DNA of 64,000 bases from CAZZKE01 sp964655005 (GTDB lineage Bacteria; Pseudomonadota; Alphaproteobacteria; Rhodospirillales; JABHCV01): positions 11,084-75,083 of the forward strand of contig CAZZKE010000008.1 of the NCBI GenBank assembly GCA_964655005.1, in the 5' to 3' direction. Below are positions 16,151-24,146 of the stretch, piece by piece. Below the pieces are notes generated by a model, which worked only from the letters and a program-made list of their open reading frames with translations, had not been told where the DNA came from and did not search any database. Each line of letters starts with the position of its first letter. Position 1 is the stretch's first letter. Position numbers and translations under genes: made by a program.

Positions 16151-16923
16151 TGCCGCCCTTGCAAGCCCTGCTGTTCGATGTTGACGGCACCATGGCCGAT
16201 ACCGAGGACGGCCATCGCCGGGCCTTCAATCAGGCGTTCCGGGATTTCGGTTATGACTGGCTCTGGGACCGGCCGTTATATGGCCAATTACTGGCGGTAA
16301 CCGGGGGCCGGGCCAGAATCCGCCATTATCTGGCCGGCAGCCATCCCGAAATGCTCGACCGGGACGATTGCGAAAGCCGGATCGCCGAACTGCACGGGCG
16401 CAAAACCGAACACTATGTGGCGGCCCTGGGCGGCGGCGGAATTACCCTTCGCCCCGGCGTCGAACGGTTGATTTCGGAAGCCCGGGAACAAGGCGTCCGG
16501 CTGGCGATAGCGACCACCACGACGCCGCTTAACGTTCAGGCGCTGCTTGAAAATACGCTTGGCCGCCAGGCGCTCGACTGGTTCGACGCCATCGCCGCCG
16601 GGGACTGCGTCGAACATTTGAAGCCGGCCCCGGATGTCTATCTTTGGGTGCTCGACAAGCTTGGACTGCCAGCCGCCGCGTGCCTGGCCCTGGAAGACAG
16701 CGCCAATGGCCTGAAGGCGGCCCGCGCCGCCGGGGTCATGACGGTCGTCACCCACTGCCCCTATACCCGCGACCATGATTTCGGCGGCGCCATCGCAATC
16801 GCCGACAGCCTGGGCGACGGCGACCGCCCGGCGCACTTTGATTCGGGGGGGAATTCCGCTAAAACCGTCATCGATATGGATTTGCTGCGCCGGTGGCATG
16901 ACGGGCGGGCGGGAAAAGGATAA
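16150..16923 (+). CDS. HAD-superfamily hydrolase, CbbY/beta-phosphoglucomutase type
   Basis: 257-residue HAD-family phosphatase. Motif I is LLFDVDGTMADTEDGH (nucleophile and acid/base aspartates), motif II lies in LAIATTTTPLN, and motif III/IV in KPAPDVYLWVLDKLG and CLALEDSANGLKAA. An alpha-helical cap sits between motifs I and II, as in CbbY and beta-phosphoglucomutase. CbbY dephosphorylates xylulose-1,5-bisphosphate in autotrophs, but no carbon-fixation genes are nearby, so the substrate is open. The ATG at 16150 is chosen because the family starts there. Confidence 0.87.
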   Translation: MPPLQALLFDVDGTMADTEDGHRRAFNQAFRDFGYDWLWDRPLYGQLLAVTGGRARIRHYLAGSHPEMLDRDDCESRIAELHGRKTEHYVAALGGGGITLRPGVERLISEAREQGVRLAIATTTTPLNVQALLENTLGRQALDWFDAIAAGDCVEHLKPAPDVYLWVLDKLGLPAAACLALEDSANGLKAARAAGVMTVVTHCPYTRDHDFGGAIAIADSLGDGDRPAHFDSGGNSAKTVIDMDLLRRWHDGRAGKG

Positions 16924-17007
16924 TGGTTTCTTTCATGATCGGTCGACGGAAGCGAAAAAGAAGGGCCTTGCGGAGTCTGTAGCCGACCTTAATTTCGATG
17001 ATAAAGC

Positions 17008-19629
17008 ATGAATATTCAGTACCGAAAAAATTATTTGATGACCATTCCGGCGATCATCCTGATCGTCATCGCGGCGTATTTTAGTTACGCCAAGATCGAA
17101 AACGACACCCGCGCCGAAATCGGCCGGACGCTGCAAACGGTGTTGAACGGTTCCCATCAGTCATTGCGCAACTGGCTGCACGACCAGAAAGCGCTGGCCC
17201 GGACCTGGGCCGATAACGAACAGTTGCGCAGGTACGCGGTCGAACTGACACGGGGGTCCAATTATAATCAGGACCTGATCCGGGCGCCGGCGCAGGCCGC
17301 CCTGCGCAAGCTGCTGTTGCCGGTCCTGAAGCAAACCGGCAACAGGGGCTATTTCCTGATTGACCCGGACTTTATCAATCTGGCGTCCAGCCGGGACTAT
17401 AACCTGGGTTTCAGTAATCTTCTGATTGTTCAGGAAGACTTTCTGGACCGGACCTGGGCGGGGCAGACCCTGGTCAGCATTCCGCAGTCCTCGGACGTGC
17501 CGATCAGGGATTTCGCGGGCGAACTGGTTGATCGTTATTCCACCATGTTCGTCGCCACCCCGGTCAAGGACGATAGCGGCAGGGTTATCGCCATCCTGGC
17601 GTTTCGTCTGGATCCGGACGAAGGCTACAGCAGGATTCTGGCGGCCGGCCGATTCGGCCAAAGCGGCGAGACATACGCCTTCGACCGCACCGGCCGGTTG
17701 CTAAGTGAAAGCCTTTTCAACCGGCAGCTTGAACGCATCGGCCTGCTGCCAAACACCAAACATTCCTCGCTGCTGATTCATATTCGCGATCCCGGCGTTG
17801 ATTTAACGGCCGGCGGCAAACCCGACAGGCCCTGGCAACAACAGCCGCTGACCCGGATGGCGCGAAGCGCCGCAGCCGGTGAAAACGGCCTGGATCTGGA
17901 CGGGTATCGTGATTACCGGGGGGTCAGGGTGATCGGCGCCTGGGACTGGGACAAGGAATACGGCTTTGGCATCGCCACCGAGATCGATTTTGTCGAGGCT
18001 TACCGGTCCCTGTGGAACACCCGCCTGGTGATCGCCCTGTTCGCCGTTTTTTCCTGCATGCTGTTAATTGGTCTTGCCGCCATATCGGGCAAGGGCCAAA
18101 GGAAAGTCGCCGAAAGCGGGGAACGGCTGTCACTGGCTATCGAAAATATTTCCGACGGTTTCGCCCTGTACGACGCCGATGACCGGCTGATTCTGTTTAA
18201 CAGAAAATTTCGCCGATTGTATCCCGGCGCCTATGACCTGGTCGTGCCCGGGGTTCGTTTCGAGGATCTGGTGCGAGCCGGGGCCAAGCGGGGAGAATTT
18301 CCCGCCGCCCGCGGACGGATCGAGCAATGGCTGGCCGAAAGAATGGAGTTGCGCCGCGAACCGGCGGCGGTTTTTGAAGAACAGGCTATCGGCGGGCGCT
18401 GGATCAGGGTCGCCGAAAAAGCGGTGCCGGGGGGCGGCCGGGTCGGTATTTTCGCCGATATTACCGATCTTGTCGCGGCCAGGGAAGAAGCCGATTTGGC
18501 CAACCGGGCAAAATCGCAATTTCTGTCATCCATGAGCCACGAACTAAGGACGCCGCTTAACGCCGTTCTCGGGTTTGCCCAGATGCTGGAATTCAACCCC
18601 AAGGAACCGCTGACCGCCGATCAGAAACACTGTGTCGATCACATCATGAACGGGGGGCAGCATCTTCTGGAACTTATCAACGAGGTGCTGGATCTGGCGA
18701 AAATTGAATCCGGCACGGTGACGCTTTCGGTAGAGGATGTCGCGACCCACGAACTGCTTGAAGAATGCCTGACGCTGGTTGACGGCATCGCCCGGAAAGG
18801 CGGCATAACCGTTCATATGACGGGCGATGACCGGGATTGGCCGCCGATCCACGCCGATTACACCCGAACCAAGCAAATTATTCTGAATCTGCTGTCGAAC
18901 GCCATCAAATACAACCGGACCGATGGTTCGGTATTTGTCGAAAGCGAACCTGGCGAAAACGGTATGCTGAGAATTATCGTGCGCGACACCGGCCCCGGAA
19001 TACCGGAAAAACTGCGCGATGGCCTGTTCGAGCCATTCAACCGGCTGGGCGCCGAAAGTTCCGAAATAGAAGGCACCGGCATCGGCCTGACGATTACCAA
19101 GGAACTGGTTGAAATAATGGATGGGCGGGTCGGCGTGGAAAGCGTGATCGGCGAAGGCTCGACTTTCTGGATCGACCTGCCGCTTTCCGAAAACACCGAC
19201 GCCGTTTCCGGCATTGTAAAACAGGCGGCGTCCGGAACCACGGATATGGCGGTCGACCTGTCGGGAAGGGTTCTCTACGTCGAAGACAATCCCTCTAATC
19301 TCAAACTGATGGAAATGATTTTCGGCAGGGCCTCCGGCCTGAAGCTGACGACGGCCAAGTCTGCCGAAATTGGCCTTGAGCTGGCCCGCGCGGCGAAACC
19401 GGATGCGATTTTGATGGATATAAACCTGCCTGGAATGGACGGCTATGCGGCCCTGGAAGAATTAAAAAAGGATCCCGAAACCAGCCATATCCCGGTCATC
19501 GCCGTAACCGCCAATGCAACCGGTCGGGACCTGAAAAAAGGCAAGGAAGCCGGGTTCCTGGAATACCTTACGAAACCGGTCAATGTAACCGAACTGATGG
19601 CGGCGCTGCACCGGGCGCTGACCGGATAG
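17008..19629 (+). CDS. Hybrid sensor histidine kinase (Cache-PAS-HisKA-HATPase-REC)
   Basis: 873-residue membrane sensor. The first membrane span is about residues 10-28; a periplasmic double-Cache-like sensor covers about 40-330; the second span is about 340-360. A PAS-like domain follows (370-490). The kinase core has phospho-accepting His511 (SMSHELRTPLNA), N-box Asn631 (NLLSNAIKYN) and the ATP-lid DTGPGI (660-665) and GTGIGL motifs. A C-terminal receiver domain (753-870) keeps acidic residues near 759-760, phospho-acceptor Asp804 (LMDINLPGMDG) and Lys856. No separate response regulator or phosphotransfer protein lies beside it, so its output partner is elsewhere. It converges on the ABC-like gene with only 4 bases between stop codons. 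Confidence 0.93.
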   Translation: MNIQYRKNYLMTIPAIILIVIAAYFSYAKIENDTRAEIGRTLQTVLNGSHQSLRNWLHDQKALARTWADNEQLRRYAVELTRGSNYNQDLIRAPAQAALRKLLLPVLKQTGNRGYFLIDPDFINLASSRDYNLGFSNLLIVQEDFLDRTWAGQTLVSIPQSSDVPIRDFAGELVDRYSTMFVATPVKDDSGRVIAILAFRLDPDEGYSRILAAGRFGQSGETYAFDRTGRLLSESLFNRQLERIGLLPNTKHSSLLIHIRDPGVDLTAGGKPDRPWQQQPLTRMARSAAAGENGLDLDGYRDYRGVRVIGAWDWDKEYGFGIATEIDFVEAYRSLWNTRLVIALFAVFSCMLLIGLAAISGKGQRKVAESGERLSLAIENISDGFALYDADDRLILFNRKFRRLYPGAYDLVVPGVRFEDLVRAGAKRGEFPAARGRIEQWLAERMELRREPAAVFEEQAIGGRWIRVAEKAVPGGGRVGIFADITDLVAAREEADLANRAKSQFLSSMSHELRTPLNAVLGFAQMLEFNPKEPLTADQKHCVDHIMNGGQHLLELINEVLDLAKIESGTVTLSVEDVATHELLEECLTLVDGIARKGGITVHMTGDDRDWPPIHADYTRTKQIILNLLSNAIKYNRTDGSVFVESEPGENGMLRIIVRDTGPGIPEKLRDGLFEPFNRLGAESSEIEGTGIGLTITKELVEIMDGRVGVESVIGEGSTFWIDLPLSENTDAVSGIVKQAASGTTDMAVDLSGRVLYVEDNPSNLKLMEMIFGRASGLKLTTAKSAEIGLELARAAKPDAILMDINLPGMDGYAALEELKKDPETSHIPVIAVTANATGRDLKKGKEAGFLEYLTKPVNVTELMAALHRALTG

Positions 19630-19642
19630 GCGCCTATCCGGT
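19621..19642. terminator. Perfect 22-bp palindrome spanning two convergent stop codons
   Basis: The 22 bases form an exact inverted repeat, with 11-base arms (ACCGGATAGGC) and no spacer. They encode the last two codons plus stop (ACC GGA TAG) of the kinase on one strand and of the ABC-like protein on the other, so both proteins end Thr-Gly. A hairpin here could act as a bidirectional terminator, although no T-run follows on either strand. The symmetry is seen directly; the terminator role is inferred. Confidence 0.5.
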
Positions 19643-22600
19643 AATATCGCCACCGACAATATCAGCCGTTTTCTCGATATTTCCGCTGTCCAGCCGGTAA
19701 ATTTCGAAATTCAGGCCTTTTTCAAGAATGATATTTTCTCCTCCGGCCTCGATCGGTACGGCCAGCGAATTCGACAGGCGGCGTTTCAGGGTTTCGACAT
19801 CGACCTCGCCGTCGATGCCCAGGGCGATGATGCCGAAGGTGAATTGATTATCCAGCCGGGCCACCGTATCGGTATCGCGCACCACCTTTTGCAGCCGTTT
19901 GGATATTTCCAGCAGGGCGTCCTTGCCGGCCTGGTCGCCGTCGCCGTGTTGCAGGTTGGTCAGTTCCTTAAGGTCGATTACCGCCAGCGCAGAATGATTG
20001 CCCGAACGTTTGTCCTGGCTGAGGGCGTGCTTCAGGCGATCGAGGAAAACGGCCTTGTTAGGCAGGCCGGTAATTTCGTCGTAAAGCGGGGTGCCGTGCT
20101 GGCTGTCGCGTATGGTCGCCTCGAATCGCCCGGCGATGGCGCGGGTAAGATTGATGCTGACTTCCGGATTTTCCTCGACCAGCTTGATAAAGTTGTCTTT
20201 CGACATGGCCAACACCGAAGTATCGCTTTTGGCCGTCAGGGTCGCCGTGCGGGGAACATCGCACAGCAGCGCCAGTTCTCCGAACAGTTCGCCGCGCCCG
20301 AAGGTGGCGACGGTCTTGGCCCCGTCCGCGCCATCGACGATGACATTCATTTCGCCACTCAGCACGACATAGGCGCTTTCGCCCTTGTCGCCCTGCCGGA
20401 ACAGTGTTTCTCCGGCTTCGAGACGTAATGCGTTACTGGCGAAGGCCAGCAGTTTCAGGCGTGACCGGTCCATGCCGGCGAAAAACGGAATGCCGGCCAG
20501 CATGTGGGCTTCCCGGTTAATCGATGACTGGGCGTCGGTCGGGCCGGGCTCGACCGTTTCGGCGTGATCGACCGGTTTGACATCATCGCCGCCGCTGCTG
20601 ACCTTGCCCTGATCGACTATCAGGAAATTATCGTAAAGGGTCGGGTCCTCGATCTGATCCTCGACCCAGATCAAGCCGCGACCGTCCATCAATGTCTTGA
20701 CGCGGCGGAATATTTCCTGCTGACCGGGTTTGTCGAGCGAGGCCAGGGCCTTGTTGACTATCAGCACCCGTGGCCGCTTGATAAGACAGCGGGCGAGCGA
20801 AAGTTTCTGCCGCTGGGCCATCGACAGGCGCTTGCCGGCGATGCCGACATCGGAATCCAGCCCGACGGCGGCGATCCGGGTGCGCAGACCAAGTTTGTCG
20901 ATCACCCCGGCCAGCAGTTTGTTGATCTGTTCCGGCCCGCCGGCCTTGTTGAAGGCGGTCTTGCCAAACAGGATATTGTTCAGGATATTGCTCGAAGATA
21001 TGTATTTGTCGGCATGGAAAAATTCTATGCTGGATGCCGTGTCTTCGCCCATGCTGTCGATAAACAGGCGCCTGGCCCGCAGGATTTTTTCCTGTAGGCC
21101 GGCATCGATCATGTCCAGCCGGTGGCGGGCGGGGACCAGCTTGAATGCCAGGTCCGACAGCAGATGGCGCTCGCCCTGTTCAAGCCCGTCAAGGCCGATT
21201 TCCGACACCCGGCCCAGAATTTTCTGATATTCCGGAATCATTTCCGAATCGATGAAGCTGAAGCGCTCGAAAAAATCGTGGCCCGGCGGCAGGTCGTGGA
21301 ACAGTTCGACCATCAACTTGGCGACGGCGGCGCCGATATCCAGGAATGGGCCGGTCAGGTTGCACTGTTCAAGGACGGTGGCGATTCGCGCGTTGCCGCC
21401 CAGGGTCTCGACATTGAAGGTGTCGTCAACCGGTGCGCCGAACAGGATGTTTTCGGCGACCGATGCGTTGCTGTTGAAGGTATCGATATCGAAAACCTCG
21501 ACCAGGTCTTTCATGTCCGGACTTTGCAGGTGTTCCCGGATGGCCGCCCGGGCCTGCAGCACGCCGCCGACCAGGTCGGGATAACGACTGGTGTCGAAGG
21601 TTCGCTGCAAACCGATCTGGAAGACATCCCGGTCCAGGCCGACATCGGCCAGAACCTCGACCGCCCGGTCCAGCAGCGCGGTCCGGTCGGCGGCGCCGGA
21701 TGCGGCGTAATCGATCCAGTCGGCCTTGTTGTCATAAGGGCTGTTGCCGGTTTTTTCGGACTCGGCCAGCAATTCCGAAGCGGCCTCATCGGGCGGTTCG
21801 CCCTGATTGGGCCGGTGGTTCAGGCCAAGCAGCAGATTGTCCATGATGGTGCCCGACCGGATGAACGGTTCCTGATCCACATAGGCGATATAGCGCCCGA
21901 AAAAGGCGGTCGGCAGGTCGTCCATAAAAGTATCGCCGATTTTCAGGCGGCCGCCGGTCGGCCATACTTTTCGGGCGATCAGGTCGGCAACCGTTGTTTT
22001 GCCGTTGCTGTCGGGTCCGGAAATGGCGGTGTGGCTGGTTAAATCGACCTCGAAAAAGGCGCCCGACAACGCCGCCATTCCCGCTTCTTCCTCGTAGCTC
22101 AGATTGGCCGCCGAAATTGGGCCGTCGATCCATTCCGGCGGCGATGCGGGCGCGTCGATCAGGCGTTCGTCGATCATGCCGGCGGGGTGAAACTGGTCGA
22201 TCAGTTGTTCGTACTTGATTCGCGAGTCTTCCATGGACTGGTAATACTTGAGCAGTTCCTTCCACGGCGCCGACAAATCCTTGTAGGCGGCCAGCACGGC
22301 GACCAGGGCGCCAATCGACATGGATCCGGTGATGACCAGATAGCCGCCGATGGAATAGAAGAAAAACGGCGTCAACTGGGCCAGGAAATTATTCAGGAAC
22401 TTGATGAAAAACTTTTTGCGAAAAATCTCCAGCCTGATCCGGTTCACCCGGCCCAGCCGGTCGCTGAAATCGCTCAGTTCGTAATTGACATAGTCATGGG
22501 ACCGGATATCGCCGACGCCGGTGACCATTTCACCCAGCCGTTCGGATATCTTGCGCACGGCCTTGACCCGCTCCTTGCCCAGCAGGTTGACCTTTTTTTG

Positions 22601-23161
22601 CAGCTTCGGAATAAAATAGCCCTGCAACGGATACAGCGCCATGGCGGCGATGCCCATCATCGGGTCCTGGATGGAGATAAAGGCCAGGATGGTGATCAGG
22701 GTGCCGCCCTGAAAGGCCGGTAGAGAGAACGCCTCGCCGATGAAACCGCCCAGCGGTTCGGTTTCCGTGGTCACCATCGAGACGATTTCGCCCTGCGACA
22801 GTTTGCGGAAATGCGGCAGCGGGAAGCGCAGTACCCGCTTGATCAACTGGTAACGCAGGCGCCTGAGCATGCGTTCGCCCAGGCCGCCACGGTAGACATT
22901 AACGTAATACTTGAAAATTCCGTTGATGCACACAAAACCCAGAAACGCGGTGCACAGGACCCACAGATAAGTCAACTGATCCATTTCGAAATCGAACAGG
23001 GTAAACACCCCGCCGCCGCCGCCGATGGCGTCGTTGATGATGATCTTGGGCAGGTCCATGCTGACGTAAAGGAACGGGAACGACGCCGCAATCAGCAGCA
23101 GCAAGACAATCTGCTGCGGCTTGCTATAGCGGTATATATAGCCGAAAATACCTTTTTCCAT
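19634..23161 (-). CDS. ABC-like membrane protein with degenerate enlarged NBD, cNMP-binding and degenerate GGDEF domains
   Basis: 1175 residues from the Met at 23161 (AGGGG lies just upstream; an in-frame ATG at 23188 is an alternative). Residues 10-310 are a type-1 ABC exporter membrane domain with about six spans. The nucleotide-binding domain starts near 348 with Walker A GPDSNGKT (382-389) and Q-loop Gln430. The signature (LSMAQ, 779-783) comes some 350 residues later rather than the usual 50-60. The Walker B region reads VLIVNKALASLD, with Asn803 and Lys804 where Asp-Glu are expected, and the H-loop histidine aligns with Asp835, so hydrolysis is doubtful. Residues 887-1013 are a cyclic-nucleotide-binding domain with FGELALL and PRTAT intact. 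Residues about 1030-1160 resemble GGDEF, but the active loop is RLDNQF. Function unknown; likely regulatory or structural rather than a standard pump. Confidence 0.85.
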   Translation of the reverse strand: MEKGIFGYIYRYSKPQQIVLLLLIAASFPFLYVSMDLPKIIINDAIGGGGGVFTLFDFEMDQLTYLWVLCTAFLGFVCINGIFKYYVNVYRGGLGERMLRRLRYQLIKRVLRFPLPHFRKLSQGEIVSMVTTETEPLGGFIGEAFSLPAFQGGTLITILAFISIQDPMMGIAAMALYPLQGYFIPKLQKKVNLLGKERVKAVRKISERLGEMVTGVGDIRSHDYVNYELSDFSDRLGRVNRIRLEIFRKKFFIKFLNNFLAQLTPFFFYSIGGYLVITGSMSIGALVAVLAAYKDLSAPWKELLKYYQSMEDSRIKYEQLIDQFHPAGMIDERLIDAPASPPEWIDGPISAANLSYEEEAGMAALSGAFFEVDLTSHTAISGPDSNGKTTVADLIARKVWPTGGRLKIGDTFMDDLPTAFFGRYIAYVDQEPFIRSGTIMDNLLLGLNHRPNQGEPPDEAASELLAESEKTGNSPYDNKADWIDYAASGAADRTALLDRAVEVLADVGLDRDVFQIGLQRTFDTSRYPDLVGGVLQARAAIREHLQSPDMKDLVEVFDIDTFNSNASVAENILFGAPVDDTFNVETLGGNARIATVLEQCNLTGPFLDIGAAVAKLMVELFHDLPPGHDFFERFSFIDSEMIPEYQKILGRVSEIGLDGLEQGERHLLSDLAFKLVPARHRLDMIDAGLQEKILRARRLFIDSMGEDTASSIEFFHADKYISSSNILNNILFGKTAFNKAGGPEQINKLLAGVIDKLGLRTRIAAVGLDSDVGIAGKRLSMAQRQKLSLARCLIKRPRVLIVNKALASLDKPGQQEIFRRVKTLMDGRGLIWVEDQIEDPTLYDNFLIVDQGKVSSGGDDVKPVDHAETVEPGPTDAQSSINREAHMLAGIPFFAGMDRSRLKLLAFASNALRLEAGETLFRQGDKGESAYVVLSGEMNVIVDGADGAKTVATFGRGELFGELALLCDVPRTATLTAKSDTSVLAMSKDNFIKLVEENPEVSINLTRAIAGRFEATIRDSQHGTPLYDEITGLPNKAVFLDRLKHALSQDKRSGNHSALAVIDLKELTNLQHGDGDQAGKDALLEISKRLQKVVRDTDTVARLDNQFTFGIIALGIDGEVDVETLKRRLSNSLAVPIEAGGENIILEKGLNFEIYRLDSGNIEKTADIVGGDITG

Positions 23162-23297
23162 GCATCCCCTGGCGGCCTTTCCGGCCATTTTTACTCCGCC
23201 GCGAACACCGTTACCCGTTACGGTCATTCCGGGCGGCCCGGTCCGCCTCTATGGTTGGGGAAGTTGACCGTTTTGGCAAGCTTTCTGTGCCATAGGC

Positions 23298-23307
23298 GCA
23301 ATATTGC
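23298..23307. promoter_or_regulatory. Short palindrome in the TetR-ABC gap
   Basis: GCAATATTGC is an exact 10-base palindrome about 140 bases before the ABC-like gene start, in the 210-base gap after the tetR stop (23162-23371). It could be an operator half or chance. The rest of the gap holds AT-rich stretches near 23328-23345 but no promoter I can assign and no ORF worth calling. Confidence 0.2.
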
Positions 23308-23371
23308 CGGTGCCCCGGCCGGATGGCATGTATGTATAAATTCGCAACCCCGCGTGCGTTCTTGCCCGCAT

Positions 23372-23950
23372 TTATTGCGAACCCGCCACCAACCCGCCGG
23401 TCGCCAGCGAGAAATAGGTTTCGACGATTTCCGGAATGCTGACGCTTTTCACCGGGTCGTACCAGCGGGACACCCAGTTGCACATGCCCAGCAACCCGAA
23501 GGCGACCATTTTCGGGTCCAGGTCGGTGCGGAATTCGCCGCCATCCTGCCCTTCCGCCACCAGCCGGGTCCACAGCTCGCTGTAGCCGTCCCAGATTTTT
23601 CGTATTTCCGACAGTTTGTCGTCGTTGCTGGCGAAATGGCTTTCCCGCAGCGCCACGCTCATTTCCAGATAGGCCGGATTGAAGGCGTCCAGATGGTTCT
23701 GGATGGCGGCGTGCAGCTTGTCGGTCGAGCCCAGATTGGAATCGCATATCCGTTGCAGGTTTCGATGCAGCGACGTCGATTGCGGCAGGATAATTTCCAG
23801 CAGGATATCGCCGCGGTTCTTGAAATAGTAATAGACCCCTTCGCGCTTGATGCCGGCGGCCCGGGCGATATCCTCGATAGAGGTATCTGCGACCCCCTTG
23901 CGGGCGAATATTTCCGCCGCCCGGCGTAGAATTTCCCGTCGTCTGCTCAT
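23372..23950 (-). CDS. TetR/AcrR-family regulator of the adjacent catabolic operon
   Basis: 192-residue DNA-binding regulator. The N-terminal helix-turn-helix reads ILRRAAEIFARKGVADTSIE then IARAAGIKREGVYYYFKNR, a textbook TetR head. The ligand-binding C-terminal domain (about 60-192) is helical and resembles regulators of fatty-acid or CoA-ester metabolism (KstR2/FadR-type), though the ligand cannot be read out. The ATG at 23950 is chosen because the longer in-frame start adds 12 residues without support. It is divergent from the 14-gene operon starting at 24147, and the intervening 196 bases hold four palindromes. Repression of that operon, relieved by an acyl-CoA, is the natural inference. 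Confidence 0.88.
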   Translation of the reverse strand: MSRRREILRRAAEIFARKGVADTSIEDIARAAGIKREGVYYYFKNRGDILLEIILPQSTSLHRNLQRICDSNLGSTDKLHAAIQNHLDAFNPAYLEMSVALRESHFASNDDKLSEIRKIWDGYSELWTRLVAEGQDGGEFRTDLDPKMVAFGLLGMCNWVSRWYDPVKSVSIPEIVETYFSLATGGLVAGSQ

Positions 23951-23994
23951 CTCCGGAACCCTAATGAGGATACCGCAGGACCGCAAGATTTTTT

Positions 23995-24009
23995 TTTACA
24001 TTGTGTAAA
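23995..24009. promoter_or_regulatory. Operator-like palindrome 1 (TTTACA-TTG-TGTAAA)
   Basis: Exact 6-base arms with a 3-base spacer, in the tetR/operon divergent gap, 45 bases upstream of the tetR start. Its arms share TTTAC/GTAAA with the palindrome at 24079, as expected for two binding sites of one TetR dimer. Binding is inferred. Confidence 0.45.
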
Positions 24010-24024
24010 CAATACATATTTAAT

Positions 24025-24038
24025 CAAGAAAATTCTTG
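24025..24038. promoter_or_regulatory. Palindrome 2 (CAAGAA-AA-TTCTTG)
   Basis: Exact 6-base inverted repeat with a 2-base spacer in the same AT-rich divergent gap. It differs in sequence from palindromes 1 and 4, so it may serve another regulator or form part of overlapping promoters. Confidence 0.35.
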
Positions 24039-24057
24039 TGAAAATTGGTGATTTTCA
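24039..24057. promoter_or_regulatory. Palindrome 3 (TGAAAAT-TGGTG-ATTTTCA)
   Basis: Exact 7-base inverted repeat with a 5-base spacer, directly abutting palindrome 2. Together they make a continuous 33-base symmetrical region. The unusual density of symmetry in an otherwise GC-rich window supports a regulatory role. Confidence 0.4.
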
Positions 24058-24078
24058 TCATTTTTATGGCCTGATGTA

Positions 24079-24096
24079 TTTTACAGTATCGTAAAA
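24079..24096. promoter_or_regulatory. Operator-like palindrome 4 (TTTTAC-agtatc-GTAAAA)
   Basis: Exact 6-base arms with a 6-base spacer, 50 bases before the first structural gene of the operon. It shares the TTTAC/GTAAA core with palindrome 1 and overlaps a second symmetry (ACAGT at 24083-24087 with ACTGT at 24096-24100). A repressor bound here would lie across the probable operon promoter. Confidence 0.45.
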
Positions 24097-24146
24097 CTGT
24101 TGCAAATTATGGAATCTCGTGCGATAAAAAACCTCAGGGAGGAGCC

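Noticed and set aside
19634..20300. Active diguanylate cyclase
   Set aside because: The GGDEF loop is replaced by RLDNQF and no I-site RxxD precedes it.
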